A stretch of 64,000 bases of DNA from Arthrobacter sp. KBS0702 (GTDB lineage: Bacteria > Actinomycetota > Actinomycetes > Actinomycetales > Micrococcaceae). The position numbers and the translations under genes were made by a program. The stretch spans positions 3,472,001 to 3,536,000 of the forward strand of contig NZ_CP042172.1 of NCBI RefSeq assembly GCF_005937985.2, read 5' to 3'. This document shows, one piece after another, positions 52,387-62,149 of the stretch (position 1 is the stretch's first letter; each line of letters opens with the position of its first letter). The notes under the pieces were generated by a model that saw only the letters and a list, made by a program, of their open reading frames with translations, searched no databases and was not told the origin of the DNA.

Positions 52387-53613
52387 CTAGACGAGGTGCG
52401 GCTCGTGCGCGGACAGGTACCCGCGTCCGCTGAGGACCACTGCGATTGCCAGCGCCATGGCCACGGCCGCGGCGAAGAACGGCACCTGCGGCCCGAAGTG
52501 CTCGCCCAGCTGTGCCGCGGCGAACGGGGCCAGCGCGCCGCCCATCCAGCGCACGAAGTTGTACCCGGCGGACGCGACCGGACGCGGCGAATCCGAGACC
52601 CCCATCGCCAGCTCGGTGTAGATCGTGTTGTTGATCCCCAGCAGCGCGCCGGAGGCCACCACGAGGACGACGACGGCGGGCACCGAGTGCCCCGAGGCCA
52701 GGCCCAGGCCAACGAGGTCCAGGAGCAGCAGGGCGAGCGTGCCGCCCAGGGCCCGCACGGCCCCGAAGCGCCGCTGCAGTGCCGGGGCCACGAAGACCGA
52801 GAAGACAGCGACGGCGACGCCCCAGCCGAAGAACACCGCGCCGATCCCGTAGGCATCCATGCCCAGGATGAACGGGGTGAAGGCCAGGATGGTGAAGAAG
52901 CCGTAGTTGTAGAACAGCCCGCTGGCCGCCGTCGTCCGCAGGCCCTTGTGGCCCAGGGCAAGCAGCGGATCCCGCAGCCGGACCTTCCGCTCCGGCCGCG
53001 GGGTCTTGGGCAGCAGCGCGACCAGGGCGATGAAAGCCGAGGCCATCAGCACCGCGGTGCCGAAGAACGGGGCGCGCCACTGCCAGCCGCCGAGCAGGGC
53101 GCCCAGCAGCGGGCCGAGCGAAATGCCAAGGCCCAGCGCGGCCTCGTACAGGATGATGGCGGTCCCGGCGCCGCCGCTTGCGACGCCGACAATGACGGCC
53201 AGGGCGGTGGCGACGAACAGCGCATTGCCCAGCCCCCAGCCGGCGCGGAAGCCGACGAGTTCGCTCACGCTGCCGGAGAGGCCGGACAACGAGGCGAACA
53301 CCACGATGATGGCAAGGCCGGCGAGCAGGGTCCGCTTGCCGCCGATCCGGGAGGAGACGAATCCGGTGATCAGCATGGCGACGGCGGTAACCAGGAAGTA
53401 GCTGGTGAACAGCAGGGACACCTGGCTGGGGGTGGCGTCGAGGTTTTTGGCGATGGCGGGCAGGATGGGGTCCACCAGCCCGATCCCCATAAAGGCAAAC
53501 ACCGCCGCGAGGGCAGTGGCCCAGACCGCCTTGGGTTGTTTGAGCAGTGAGGCTTTTTCGGCCTCAAGGGTTGATGTTGCTTCCGGCGCTGGCGCCGTGA
53601 GCTGGCCGTCCAT
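52387..53613 (-). CDS. MFS transporter, DHA1-type drug exporter
   Basis: 408 aa from ATG at 53613 with GGAGCG upstream; 12 TM. Motifs: GIGLVDPILPAIAKNL in TM1, TGFVSSRIGGKRTLLAG (motif A), and YEAALGLGISLGPLLGALLGG (motif C). It lies 64 bp downstream of a MarR gene on the same strand, the usual pairing of a drug exporter with its repressor. Substrate unknown. Confidence 0.88.
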   Translation of the reverse strand: MDGQLTAPAPEATSTLEAEKASLLKQPKAVWATALAAVFAFMGIGLVDPILPAIAKNLDATPSQVSLLFTSYFLVTAVAMLITGFVSSRIGGKRTLLAGLAIIVVFASLSGLSGSVSELVGFRAGWGLGNALFVATALAVIVGVASGGAGTAIILYEAALGLGISLGPLLGALLGGWQWRAPFFGTAVLMASAFIALVALLPKTPRPERKVRLRDPLLALGHKGLRTTAASGLFYNYGFFTILAFTPFILGMDAYGIGAVFFGWGVAVAVFSVFVAPALQRRFGAVRALGGTLALLLLDLVGLGLASGHSVPAVVVLVVASGALLGINNTIYTELAMGVSDSPRPVASAGYNFVRWMGGALAPFAAAQLGEHFGPQVPFFAAAVAMALAIAVVLSGRGYLSAHEPHLV

Positions 53614-53677
53614 GGAAGGCGCTCCTAATGTCGTGGTTTGGTCTGTCGTTGTGCCCTGCGGCCCTGAGAGCCGCTTG

Positions 53678-54151
53678 TCAGGGCTGCAGGGACTCGTTGA
53701 TCTTGCCGATGACCGGGATGACGGCCGCGAGGGCTTTCCGATCGGCATCGGTGAGTGAACCGAGGATGGCCGCCATGACCGCGTTGCGGCGCTGGTTCGC
53801 CGAGTCGACGGCGGCGTGTCCCTCGCGGGTGAGGTGGACGCGGACGGCCCGGGAGTCGGCCGGGTCAGCCTCGCGGCGGACCAGCCCGGCGCGTTCGAGC
53901 TTGATGATCTGCTCGGTGGCGCTCGGCACCTTGACGCCGAGGTTCCGGGCAATTTCACCCACCCGCACGCCGCCCGCTTCGGCAGTGCCACCCGAGCTGT
54001 CCAGCAGCATCTTGAGCGTGCTCAGCTGGGCGGCGCTGAGTTCACCGTCGGCGTCCAGCCGCCGGACCAGGTAAATGCTGTGGCGCAGGGCTTCGCGGAA
54101 ATCTCCGGCGAGGGCGATCAGGCCGGCGTCCGGCAACGGTTGTTCACTCAT
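53678..54151 (-). CDS. MarR-family transcriptional regulator
   Basis: 157 aa winged helix. ELSAAQLSTLKMLLDSSG, then VRVGEIARNLGVKVPSATEQIIKLERAGLVRREADPADSRAVRVHLT, the full MarR recognition helix and wing with the conserved D-x-R. First gene of a two-gene unit with the DHA1 exporter. Two tandem palindromes directly upstream are its likely autoregulatory operators. Confidence 0.92.
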   Translation of the reverse strand: MSEQPLPDAGLIALAGDFREALRHSIYLVRRLDADGELSAAQLSTLKMLLDSSGGTAEAGGVRVGEIARNLGVKVPSATEQIIKLERAGLVRREADPADSRAVRVHLTREGHAAVDSANQRRNAVMAAILGSLTDADRKALAAVIPVIGKINESLQP

Positions 54152-54152
54152 A

Positions 54153-54183
54153 GTTAGGTAGCCTAACAGTTAGGCATCCTAAG
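54153..54183. promoter_or_regulatory. Tandem MarR operators
   Basis: Site 1: GTTAGG (54153-54158)-TAG-CCTAAC (54162-54167), perfect. Site 2: GTTAGG (54169-54174)-CAT-CCTAAG (54178-54183), 5 of 6. The centres are 16 bp apart. Position immediately upstream of the MarR start, also abutting the GNAT gene's 3' end, supports repression of the marR-exporter unit. Confidence 0.75.
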
Positions 54184-54195
54184 AGTCAATGGAGG

Positions 54196-54717
54196 CTAGA
54201 GCAGGAGCTTCATGCCCTCATGGCTCGCCGCAAACCCCAACCGTTCGTAAAACCGGTGGGCCGCCGTCCTCGACTTATCAGTGGTGAGCTGCACGAGGGA
54301 ACAGCCGCGGCGTCGGGACTCCGCGAGCGCCCACTCGACCATGGCGGCGCCGACGCCCTGACCCCGCAGTTCGGCGGCGACCCGGACGGCCTCAAGCTGC
54401 GCGCGCCACGTCCCCCGCCGGGACAGGCCCGGGAGAAAACTGAGCTGGAAGGTAGCCACAATTCGGGACCCGGAACCGTCCTCCGGCACCAGGTCCCCGA
54501 CCAGCAGCAGGTGGGCCGGGTCGGCGTCGATCGCGTCAAAGGCCGCCTCATAGGGCGCCGGATCCGTGGGGTCCTCCCGCGAGGAGCCCAACTGGTCGTC
54601 GGCGAGCAGCCGGAGAATGGCGGGCAGGTCCGTCCGGGCCGCGGGGCGCAGGCGGAAAGTTCCGGCGTCGACGCCGAATTTTAGCAGGGCGGTCTGGTCA
54701 GCCGAAGTGGAAGTCAC
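54196..54717 (-). CDS. GNAT-family N-acetyltransferase
   Basis: 173 aa from GTG at 54717; a GTG at 54750 is an alternative and neither has a strong ribosome site. Acetyl-CoA loop VRVAAELRGQGVGAAMVEWAL with the R-G-Q-G-V-G motif, then TTDKSRTAAHRFYERLGF, the standard end of the fold. Substrate unknown. It lies between the MarR operators and the divergent CycA-like gene. Confidence 0.85.
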   Translation of the reverse strand: MTSTSADQTALLKFGVDAGTFRLRPAARTDLPAILRLLADDQLGSSREDPTDPAPYEAAFDAIDADPAHLLLVGDLVPEDGSGSRIVATFQLSFLPGLSRRGTWRAQLEAVRVAAELRGQGVGAAMVEWALAESRRRGCSLVQLTTDKSRTAAHRFYERLGFAASHEGMKLLL

Positions 54718-54843
54718 CCACCCAGCTTGCCATGACGCAATGGTTGCCACCCGACAAGGCCGCCAGCGTTCCGAAGCTGTACTTTGGTAAGGCTGATTTG
54801 TAACCGCCGTCACCTTCGGCGGACCACACAAAGGATTGTTGAC

Positions 54844-56307
54844 ATGCCCGAACAGACAACCGCGGAGCAGAGAACTGCCTCCAGCCGGGACACCGAGCCC
54901 CACCTTGCACGCTCGTTGAGCAACCGGCACATCCAGCTCCTGGCCATCGGCGGCGCCATCGGCACCGGTCTCTTTATGGGCTCCGGCAAGACCATCTCGG
55001 TAGCCGGGCCGTCCGTGATCTTCGTGTACATGATCATCGGCTTCATGCTGTTCTTCGTGATGCGCGCCATGGGCCAGCTGCTGCTGTCCAACCTGAACTA
55101 CAAGTCCTTCAGCGACTTCGCCGGCGACCTGCTGGGCCCCTGGGCCGGCTTCTTCACCGGCTGGACCTATTGGTTCTGCTGGGTGGTCACCGGCGTGGCC
55201 GACGTGATTGCGATCGCGGGCTACGCCGAGCAGCTCTGGCCCGGCGTCCAGCTGTGGGTCCCGGGCATCGCGACCATCATCATCCTGCTGCTGCTGAACC
55301 TTCCGACCGTCAAGGCCTTCGGCGAGACGGAATTCTGGTTCGCCCTGATCAAGATCGTGGCCATCGTGGCGCTGATCGTGGTGGGCCTGGTCATGATCTT
55401 CACAGGCTTCCAGTCCAACGCCGGCACGGCCAGCTTCAGCAACCTGTGGAGCCACGGCGGCCTCTTCCCCAAGGAATTCATGGGCTTTGTGGCCGGCTTC
55501 CAGATCGCCGTCTTCGCGTTCGTGGGCATCGAACTGGTGGGCACCGCCGCGGCTGAAACCAAAAACCCGGAGCACAACCTGCCGCGCGCCATCAACGCCA
55601 TCCCACTGCGCGTCATGCTCTTCTATGTGGGCGCCCTCATCATCCTGATGTCGGTTACCCCCTGGACCGGGTTCAAGGCCGGGCAGAGCCCGTTCATCGC
55701 CATGTTCTCCCTCGCCGGCCTCGGCATGGCCGCCACCGTCGTGAACCTGGTGGTCCTCACGTCCGCCATGTCCTCGGCCAACTCCGGCATCTACTCCACA
55801 TCCCGGATGGTCTACGGCCTGGCCAACGACGGCGACGCCCCCAAGCTCTTCGGCCGCCTCTCCAGCCGCAAGGTCCCGCAGAACGCGCTGTTCCTGTCCT
55901 GTGTGCTGCTGCTCGCCGGCGTCGCGCTGCTGTATGCGGGCAAGGACGTGGGCGTGGCCTTCGACATGGTCACCACGGTCTCCGCTGTCTGCTTCATGTT
56001 TGTCTGGAGCATCATCCTGGCCAGCTACCTGGTGTTCCGGAAGCGCCGGCCGGAGCTGCACGCGGCCTCGACGTTCAAGATGCCCGGCGGCATCCCGATG
56101 GTGTGGGTCGTCTTCGCGTTCTTCGCGTTCCTCATCTGGGCGCTGACCACACAGCCGGACACCCTCGTCGCCCTGCTGGTCACGCCGCTCTGGTTCGCGA
56201 TCCTCGGCGCGGCATTCGCAGTCGTCCGCCGCTCGCCGTTGCACCAGGCCCGCGTGGCCGAATGGAAGGCGATGGCCGACGCCGAGACCGACGCCGCCCG
56301 CGTCTGA
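54844..56307 (+). CDS. cycA: D-serine/D-alanine/glycine transporter, CycA-like
   Basis: 487 aa, 12 TM. Very close to E. coli CycA in wording: [81 protein letters not shown] and TSAMSSANSGIYSTSRM. It imports D-Ala, D-Ser and Gly (and D-cycloserine) by H+ symport. ATG with AAAGGA upstream. Ends before a strong bidirectional terminator. Confidence 0.9.
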   Translation: MPEQTTAEQRTASSRDTEPHLARSLSNRHIQLLAIGGAIGTGLFMGSGKTISVAGPSVIFVYMIIGFMLFFVMRAMGQLLLSNLNYKSFSDFAGDLLGPWAGFFTGWTYWFCWVVTGVADVIAIAGYAEQLWPGVQLWVPGIATIIILLLLNLPTVKAFGETEFWFALIKIVAIVALIVVGLVMIFTGFQSNAGTASFSNLWSHGGLFPKEFMGFVAGFQIAVFAFVGIELVGTAAAETKNPEHNLPRAINAIPLRVMLFYVGALIILMSVTPWTGFKAGQSPFIAMFSLAGLGMAATVVNLVVLTSAMSSANSGIYSTSRMVYGLANDGDAPKLFGRLSSRKVPQNALFLSCVLLLAGVALLYAGKDVGVAFDMVTTVSAVCFMFVWSIILASYLVFRKRRPELHAASTFKMPGGIPMVWVVFAFFAFLIWALTTQPDTLVALLVTPLWFAILGAAFAVVRRSPLHQARVAEWKAMADAETDAARV

Positions 56308-56333
56308 CCCTCCCGCAGATCCCGGCTTAAACA

Positions 56334-56370
56334 ACGGGCCCTCCCTCACACCAGGTGAGGGAGGGCCCGT
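56334..56370. terminator. Bidirectional intrinsic terminator
   Basis: Arms ACGGGCCCTCCCTCAC (56334-56349) and GTGAGGGAGGGCCCGT (56355-56370) are exact complements with loop ACCAG. AAAC precedes and CGTTT follows, giving short T-runs on both strands. It separates cycA (ends 56307) from the convergent mtlD (ends 56403). Confidence 0.9.
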
Positions 56371-56402
56371 CGTTTCTCCGCGAAAGGTGCGGGAGCGTCC
56401 GG

Positions 56403-57551
56403 CTAGACGGCGGCCTTGGCCTCCTCGACGAGGGCGCGGACGGCCGGGAACAGCGGGTGGTCCGCGTCCAGGCCGGTGATCCTCGTGGTGGCGTCCTCCG
56501 GGGTGGAGGAGTTCAGGATCTGCGCCAGCTCAACGGCCTCGGCGTCGGCCGGGTCATTGAAGCGCAGCGCGGCGGCGATCGCTCCGAGCAGCGCCTCCGG
56601 GACGATTCCGCGCTCGGCCAGCTCCGCCGCGGGCCCGATGAAGCGTTCGTGCCGGCTGAGCTTCCGCAACGGCGCCCGCCCCACCCGGTTCACAGTGTCC
56701 GGAAGGTGCGGGTTGGAGAAGCGGCCGAGGATCTTCTGCACGTAGGCTTCCTGTTCCTCGCGGTTGAAGCCGTGCTTGGCCACCAGGAGTTCCTTGGTCT
56801 CGTCCAGCACGGCGCGTACGTCCGCGGCCACGTCCTGGTCCGCCATGGCTTCGGATATCTTGGCCAGGCCCGCGTCGAAGCCGAAGTATGCCGCGGAGGC
56901 GTGCCCGGTGTTCACGGTGAAGAGCTTCCGCTCAATGTAAGGGGCCAGGTCGTCCACGAAGGTCGCCCCCGGAATGACCGGCTCCTTGCCCCCGAACGGG
57001 GTGCGGTCGATGACCCACTCGTAAAACGTCTCCACCGTGACGTCCAGGCCCTGCCCGGCCTCCTGGTTGGGCACGATCCGGTCCACCGCCGTGTTGGCGA
57101 ATACGGCGGCGGCGTCCAGCGAGCCGGCGGCCGGGTCCCACTGGGCGGTAATTTCGGACTTCAGGATGTCGGTGGCGTTGATGGCGTTCTCGCACGCCAT
57201 CACCTGCAGCGGCGCCAGCCCCGCCGCCCGGGCCGCGATCCCCTTGGCGATCACGGGCGCCACGAACTTCAGGATGTGCGGGCCCACGGCGGTGGTGACG
57301 ATGTCCGCCGTCGCGATTTCCGCGACGACGTCGGCCTCCCGAGTGCCGGAGTTGAGCGCGCGGAAGTTATCCACGGTCCGCACGGCGGGGCTGTCCCCCA
57401 CCTCGTGCACCTGGTAGCTGTCCGCTGCGGCGAGGGCGGTGATGAGGGCGTCCGCGACATCCGCGAACACCACCTCATAACCGGCCTCGTGCAACAGCAG
57501 CCCGACAAACCCGCGGCCGATGTTTCCGGCTCCGAAATGTACAGCCTTCAC
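56403..57551 (-). CDS. mtlD: Mannitol-1-phosphate 5-dehydrogenase
   Basis: 382 aa. GTG start shares one base with the mtlA stop (TAGTG). NAD-binding [23 protein letters not shown] at the N-terminus, then the mannitol dehydrogenase C-terminal domain with [12 protein letters not shown] and [27 protein letters not shown] containing the family catalytic Lys/Asn/His set. It oxidises mannitol 1-phosphate to fructose 6-phosphate, completing PTS uptake by the upstream mtlA product. Confidence 0.93.
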   Translation of the reverse strand: MKAVHFGAGNIGRGFVGLLLHEAGYEVVFADVADALITALAAADSYQVHEVGDSPAVRTVDNFRALNSGTREADVVAEIATADIVTTAVGPHILKFVAPVIAKGIAARAAGLAPLQVMACENAINATDILKSEITAQWDPAAGSLDAAAVFANTAVDRIVPNQEAGQGLDVTVETFYEWVIDRTPFGGKEPVIPGATFVDDLAPYIERKLFTVNTGHASAAYFGFDAGLAKISEAMADQDVAADVRAVLDETKELLVAKHGFNREEQEAYVQKILGRFSNPHLPDTVNRVGRAPLRKLSRHERFIGPAAELAERGIVPEALLGAIAAALRFNDPADAEAVELAQILNSSTPEDATTRITGLDADHPLFPAVRALVEEAKAAV

Positions 57552-59545
57552 TAGGAGTTGACCCTTCCGAACAGGTCGAGCACTTCATCGACGGTGGTGG
57601 CCGCCTCCAGTTGCGCGACCTGGGCCTTGTTGGTGAAGACCTTGGCGATCGAGGACAGGATCTGGAGGTGCTCGTTGTTGATGCCGGCGACGCCGACGAC
57701 GAACTTGACCTCCTTGCCGTTCCAGTCGATGCCGTTCGGGTAGCGGACCACGGACACCGCGGACTTCATGATGTGGTCCTTCGCGGCGTTGGTGCCGTGC
57801 GGGATCGCGAGGTGGCTGCCCATGTACGTGGAGACGGATTCCTCGCGCTCGTGCATGGCGTCCAGGTAGCCGGCGTCGACGGCGCCGCGGTCCAGCAGCA
57901 GCCGGCCCGCCTCGTCGATCGCGGCGTCGCGGGTGGTTGCCGTGCCGCTGAGCACCACACTGTCGGCGACCAGGATGCCGGACGGGCCGGCCCCGGCTTC
58001 CGGCTCGGCGGCCGTTTCCGCGGCCACCGCGGTGCCTGCGCCCGCGCCGGCACCCGCGCCGCCGGCCACGGCGCCCGAGGCGTCCGAGGCGTCCGCCGGT
58101 GCGTTGCTGCTCTTGACCAATTCCACGATCTCGTCGTACTTCGGCGAGTTCATGAAGTTGTCCACGGAGACGTGGACGGCGCTGGACGTGGCGGGCCTGG
58201 CCCGTTCGGTCAGGTCCTGGTGCGTGATGACGACGTCGTAGCTGTCGCTGAGGTTGGCGATGGCGGAGTTGGTGACCTTGACGTCCGGGTAGCCGGCGGC
58301 CTTGATCTTGTTCCGCAGCACCGAGGCGCCCATCGCGGACGAACCCATACCGGCGTCGCAGGCGAAAACGATGTTCTTGACCGGACCGGCCAGTACCGCG
58401 ACGCCGCCCGCACCGGATCCTGCCAGGGTGGAGGAGACAGAGCTCTTCTTGCCCTTCAGGGCTTCCATCCGGGTGGTTGCCGCGCCGAGCTCGTCACCCT
58501 CGACGTCCTTGCTGGACTTGAGGATGACGGAGGCAATCAGGAAGGACACGGTCGCGGCAAGCAGCACGGACAGCGCCACGCCGAGAAAGCTGTCCGCGGG
58601 AGTGGCGGCGAAGACCGCGATGATGCTGCCCGGAGCGGCCGGCGACCGCAGCCCGGCGCCGGTGAGCACGAGGGTGAAGATGCCGGTCATGCCGCCGCCG
58701 ATCGCGGCGAGGATGATGATCGGCTTCATCAGCACGAACGGGAAGTAGATCTCGTGGATGCCGCCGACGAACTGGATCAGCGCGGCACCGGGGGCCGACG
58801 CCTTGGCCATGCCCTTGCCGAAGATCATGTAGGCAAGCAGGATGCCGACGCCCGGGCCGGGGTTGGCCTCCAGCAGGAACAGGATGGACTTGCCCTGGGC
58901 CAGCGCCTGTTCGGTACCCAGCGGGGTCAGGATCCCGTGGTTGACGGCATTGTTCAGGAACAGGACCTTGGCGGGCTCGATGAAGATGCTGGTGAACGGC
59001 AGCAACCCGTTATTGACCAGGAACTCGACGACGCCGCTGGCGCCGTTGCTGAAGGCCTTCACCACCGGGCCGATCACCAGCATGCCGAAGATGGCCATGA
59101 CGGCGGCGACGATGCCTGCGGTGAAGTTGTCGATCAGCATCTCGAAGCCTGGCTTGACCTTGTTTTCCCAGAGGCTTTCGATCTTCTTCATGATCCATGC
59201 CGTCAGCGGGCCCATGATCATGGCGCCGATGAACATAGGGATGTCCGTTCCGACGATCACGCCCATCGTCGCGGCCGCGCCGACGACGCCGCCGCGAACC
59301 CCGTAGACCATGCGCCCGCCGGTGTAGCCGATCAGGAGCGGCAACAGGAAGGTGATCATCGGCCCGACCAGCTTGGCCAGGTCCGCGTTGGGGGTGAAGC
59401 CCGCCGGGATGAAGAAGGCCGTAATGATGCCCCAGGCAATGAAGGCGCCGATGTTGGGCATGATCATGCCGGACAGGAAAGTGCCAAATTTCTGTACACC
59501 GACCCGCACACTGCTCCGGGGTTTCGCCACTGTCTCTGTTGCCAT
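57551..59545 (-). CDS. mtlA: Mannitol-specific PTS transporter, fused IICBA
   Basis: 664 aa from ATG at 59545 (AGGAAATC upstream). Domain order IIC (about 1-345, with [16 protein letters not shown]), IIB (about 385-485, phospho-accepting Cys396 in [10 protein letters not shown]), an Ala/Gly/Pro linker (about 490-520), and IIA (about 525-664, phospho-accepting His583 in LAIPHGT). Phosphate passes from EI via HPr to IIA, IIB and mannitol during uptake. It overlaps mtlD by one base. The divergent ptsI supplies EI; ptsH is not in the window. Confidence 0.93.
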   Translation of the reverse strand: MATETVAKPRSSVRVGVQKFGTFLSGMIMPNIGAFIAWGIITAFFIPAGFTPNADLAKLVGPMITFLLPLLIGYTGGRMVYGVRGGVVGAAATMGVIVGTDIPMFIGAMIMGPLTAWIMKKIESLWENKVKPGFEMLIDNFTAGIVAAVMAIFGMLVIGPVVKAFSNGASGVVEFLVNNGLLPFTSIFIEPAKVLFLNNAVNHGILTPLGTEQALAQGKSILFLLEANPGPGVGILLAYMIFGKGMAKASAPGAALIQFVGGIHEIYFPFVLMKPIIILAAIGGGMTGIFTLVLTGAGLRSPAAPGSIIAVFAATPADSFLGVALSVLLAATVSFLIASVILKSSKDVEGDELGAATTRMEALKGKKSSVSSTLAGSGAGGVAVLAGPVKNIVFACDAGMGSSAMGASVLRNKIKAAGYPDVKVTNSAIANLSDSYDVVITHQDLTERARPATSSAVHVSVDNFMNSPKYDEIVELVKSSNAPADASDASGAVAGGAGAGAGAGTAVAAETAAEPEAGAGPSGILVADSVVLSGTATTRDAAIDEAGRLLLDRGAVDAGYLDAMHEREESVSTYMGSHLAIPHGTNAAKDHIMKSAVSVVRYPNGIDWNGKEVKFVVGVAGINNEHLQILSSIAKVFTNKAQVAQLEAATTVDEVLDLFGRVNS

Positions 59546-59565
59546 GTGATTTCCTAACCGTGATT

Positions 59566-59581
59566 CCTGCGGCATCGCAGG
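59566..59581 (-). terminator. Hairpin between the TetR gene and mtlA
   Basis: CCTGCG (59566-59571)-GCAT-CGCAGG (59576-59581), perfect 6-bp arms. It is 22 bp after the TetR stop and 20 bp before the mtlA start, so it could weaken read-through or be part of the mtlA leader. No T-run. Confidence 0.45.
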
Positions 59582-59603
59582 ATTGTCCGATATTTTCGAC
59601 GAG

Positions 59604-60332
59604 CTAGCTGGTGGAACTGGTGGAGATCCGGTGAAGCCATTCGAGGAAGAGCTTGAGCTCCGAGCTGGAGAGCTGGTCCGAATGCGAGGCCTGCAATGCC
59701 GCATTCAGGGCGATGGCCGCGACCACCACCGGGGATTTTCCGGAGTCTTCCGGCCCGGACGCCCGTGCCTGCTCCGTGGAGACGGCAAAGATCATCGCGT
59801 CGCGGGTCATGGCGGAGAGCTCGAGGTTCCGCTCCGGCGCCTTCTCGGTGATGAGCATGAGCGTGACGCCCACATTGGCGGCCAGGATGCTCCGGGCCGC
59901 CTCCTTGGGCGGGACCGCGAGCTGGCCCGCAACGGCCGCCTTGTTCAGCATTTCCTCCATCAGCGCCTCGGCGTCGGCGACGACGGCAGGACGGCTCTCG
60001 GGGCGGATATTGCCGAACATCACGAGGTACAGCTCGGGCTGCTTGAGCCCGAACTGCACATGCTGGTCCCACATGCGCCGGATGTCCTCCAGCGGCTCGC
60101 CGGACGGGGCGAAATCGCGTTCGCCGGCCACGTATTCCTCAAAGCCGGCGGCGACGACGGCGTCGAACAGCCCTTCCTTGTCCCCGAAGTGGTGGTACAG
60201 GGTGGGGGCTGTCACCCCCGCCAGCTGCGTGATCTGGCGGGTAGAGACCGCGGCGCCTCCGGACTTGGCCAGCAATCCGGCGGCTGCACGGAGCAGCCGG
60301 ATCTTGGGCGGTAGCTGGCCATCGATACTCAT
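59604..60332 (-). CDS. TetR-family regulator of the mannitol/PTS locus
   Basis: 242 aa. HTH: VSTRQITQLAGVTAPTLYHHFGDKEGLFDAVVAAG (about residues 29-63). C-terminal helical ligand domain without a known class. Placed between divergent ptsI and the mtlA-mtlD genes that follow it on its own strand, with a perfect inverted repeat upstream of its start. It may control itself, ptsI and mannitol use. A TetR in this place is unusual, since mannitol operons usually use MtlR or DeoR-type regulators. Confidence 0.88.
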   Translation of the reverse strand: MSIDGQLPPKIRLLRAAAGLLAKSGGAAVSTRQITQLAGVTAPTLYHHFGDKEGLFDAVVAAGFEEYVAGERDFAPSGEPLEDIRRMWDQHVQFGLKQPELYLVMFGNIRPESRPAVVADAEALMEEMLNKAAVAGQLAVPPKEAARSILAANVGVTLMLITEKAPERNLELSAMTRDAMIFAVSTEQARASGPEDSGKSPVVVAAIALNAALQASHSDQLSSSELKLFLEWLHRISTSSTS

Positions 60333-60350
60333 AACCGCTACCCTAGCACC

Positions 60351-60365
60351 TATAGCAACGCTATA
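60351..60365. promoter_or_regulatory. Probable TetR operator
   Basis: TATAGC-AAC-GCTATA, a perfect 6-3-6 inverted repeat, 18 bp upstream of the TetR start and 57 bp upstream of ptsI. An A/T-rich site in a G+C-rich genome at the divergent promoter fits a TetR operator and could overlap a -10 box on either strand. Confidence 0.6.
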
Positions 60366-60379
60366 TGAAGTGCATCACA
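60364..60379. promoter_or_regulatory. CRP/GlxR-like site upstream of ptsI
   Basis: TATGA-AGTGCA-TCACA matches the cAMP-receptor consensus TGTGA-N6-TCACA at 9 of 10 positions. It lies about 44 bp before the ptsI start and touches the TetR operator, suggesting joint control by a cAMP-responsive regulator. Inferred. Confidence 0.5.
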
Positions 60380-60422
60380 TACACTTTCTTTACTGGCTCA
60401 CCGCAGAGAACGAGGACTTTCA

Positions 60423-62108
60423 GTGCAGAACTTCCAAGGAGTAGGCGTCAGCCCCGGCCGGATCATCGGCACCATCCGCCAGATGCCGAAACCGGTCAGC
60501 GAGCCGCCCGCGGGCGAACAGCTGCCGGCGGGCGTCTCTGCCGAGGATGCGACGGCGGCGCTGAAAGCTGCGGCGAAGGCCGTGCACGACGAGCTCAAGG
60601 CCCGGTCTGAGACGGTCAGCGGCGACGGCAAGGCCGTGCTGGAAGCCACGGCGCTGATGGCCACGGACACCATGCTGCTGAAGTCCGCCGCCAAGCTGAT
60701 CGGCCGCGGCACCTCCAACCAGCGTGCCATCTGGGAGGCTGGCGCGTCGGTGTCCGAGATGCTGCACAACCTGGGCGGTTACATGGCCGAGCGCGCCACC
60801 GACGTCCTGGACGTCCGGGCGCGGATCGTGGCTGCGCTGCGCGGTGTGCCCGCCCCGGGCATCCCGTCCTCCGCAACGCCCTTCATCCTGATTGCCGAGG
60901 ACCTCGCCCCGGCGGACACGGCCACGCTCGATCCCGAGAAGGTGCTCGCACTCCTGACAGCCGGCGGCGGCCCGCAGTCCCACACCGCGATCATCGCCCG
61001 TTCCCTTGGCCTGCCCGCCGTCGTCGCCGCCGCCGGCGTCGACTCCCTGCCGGACGGTACGGAGGTCTACGTCGACGGCGCCGCCGGCACCATCACGGCG
61101 GAGCCCGGGGACGCGGAGCGCGCCGCCGCGGAGCACTGGGCCGCCACCGCGTCGCTGCTGGCGGACTTTGACGGCACCGGCACGACGGCGGACGGCCACC
61201 TCGTCCCGCTCCTGGCCAACGTGGGCGGCGCGAAAGACGCCGTGGCCGCGGCCGGGCTGAACGCCCAGGGTGTTGGCTTGTTCCGCACCGAGTTCTGCTT
61301 CCTGGAACGGGACACCGAGCCCTCCGTGGAGGAGCAGGCCGCCGCGTACAAGGGTGTCTTCGACGCCTTCCCCGGCAAGAAGGTGGTGCTCCGCACGCTC
61401 GACGCCGGCGCGGACAAACCCCTGCCGTTCCTCACCGACGCCACCGAGCCGAACCCCGCGCTCGGGGTCCGCGGCTACCGCACCGACTTCACCACGCCCG
61501 GAGTGCTGGAGCGCCAACTGCAGGCGATCGCCCGGGCGGAGCAGGACTCCGAGGCGGACGTCTGGGTCATGGCGCCGATGATTTCGACGGCGGAGGAAGC
61601 CGCACGGTTCGCGTCGCTGTGCGCCGAGGCCGGGATCAAGACGCCCGGCGTCATGGTGGAGGTGCCGTCCGCGGCGCTCACCGCCGAGTCCATCCTGCGG
61701 GAAGTGGCCTTCGCGAGCCTGGGCACCAACGACCTCACGCAGTACGCCATGGCGGCGGACCGGCAGCTCGGACCGCTCGCTGCGCTCAATACCCCGTGGC
61801 AGCCGGCCGTGCTCCGGCTCGTGGGCCTCACGGTTGAGGGCTCCGCCGCGGAGGGCCACGGCAAGCCGGTCGGCGTCTGCGGCGAGGCCGCGGCGGATCC
61901 CGCCCTCGCCGTCGTGCTGACGGGCCTGGGTGTCAGCACGCTGTCCATGACGGCGCGCTCCATTGCCGCGGTGGCCGCGGTGCTCAAGACGGTCACCCTC
62001 GCCGAGGCGCAGGACCTGGCTCGGCTGGCCCTTTCCGCCCCGAGCGCCACCGAGGCGCGGGCCTGGGTCCGGGCCAAGCTGCCGGTACTGGAGGACCTCG
62101 GCCTGTAA
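60423..62108 (+). CDS. ptsI: Phosphoenolpyruvate-protein phosphotransferase (PTS enzyme I)
   Basis: 561 aa. GTG with GAGGA upstream. The phospho-accepting His187 is in GGGPQSHTAIIARSLGLP. The PEP-binding barrel follows with GVGLFRTEFCFLERD, RTLDAGADKPLPFL, GVRGYRTDF, FASLGTNDLTQYAMAADR and GKPVGVCGEAAADP, including the catalytic Cys. The core motif between N-terminal HPr-binding and barrel domains is intact. It starts the phosphate relay used by MtlA. Confidence 0.95.
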   Translation: MQNFQGVGVSPGRIIGTIRQMPKPVSEPPAGEQLPAGVSAEDATAALKAAAKAVHDELKARSETVSGDGKAVLEATALMATDTMLLKSAAKLIGRGTSNQRAIWEAGASVSEMLHNLGGYMAERATDVLDVRARIVAALRGVPAPGIPSSATPFILIAEDLAPADTATLDPEKVLALLTAGGGPQSHTAIIARSLGLPAVVAAAGVDSLPDGTEVYVDGAAGTITAEPGDAERAAAEHWAATASLLADFDGTGTTADGHLVPLLANVGGAKDAVAAAGLNAQGVGLFRTEFCFLERDTEPSVEEQAAAYKGVFDAFPGKKVVLRTLDAGADKPLPFLTDATEPNPALGVRGYRTDFTTPGVLERQLQAIARAEQDSEADVWVMAPMISTAEEAARFASLCAEAGIKTPGVMVEVPSAALTAESILREVAFASLGTNDLTQYAMAADRQLGPLAALNTPWQPAVLRLVGLTVEGSAAEGHGKPVGVCGEAAADPALAVVLTGLGVSTLSMTARSIAAVAAVLKTVTLAEAQDLARLALSAPSATEARAWVRAKLPVLEDLGL

Positions 62109-62149
62109 CGGGAGTGTCGGCCCCGGCCCGGGGCGCTAGGATGCACTCC

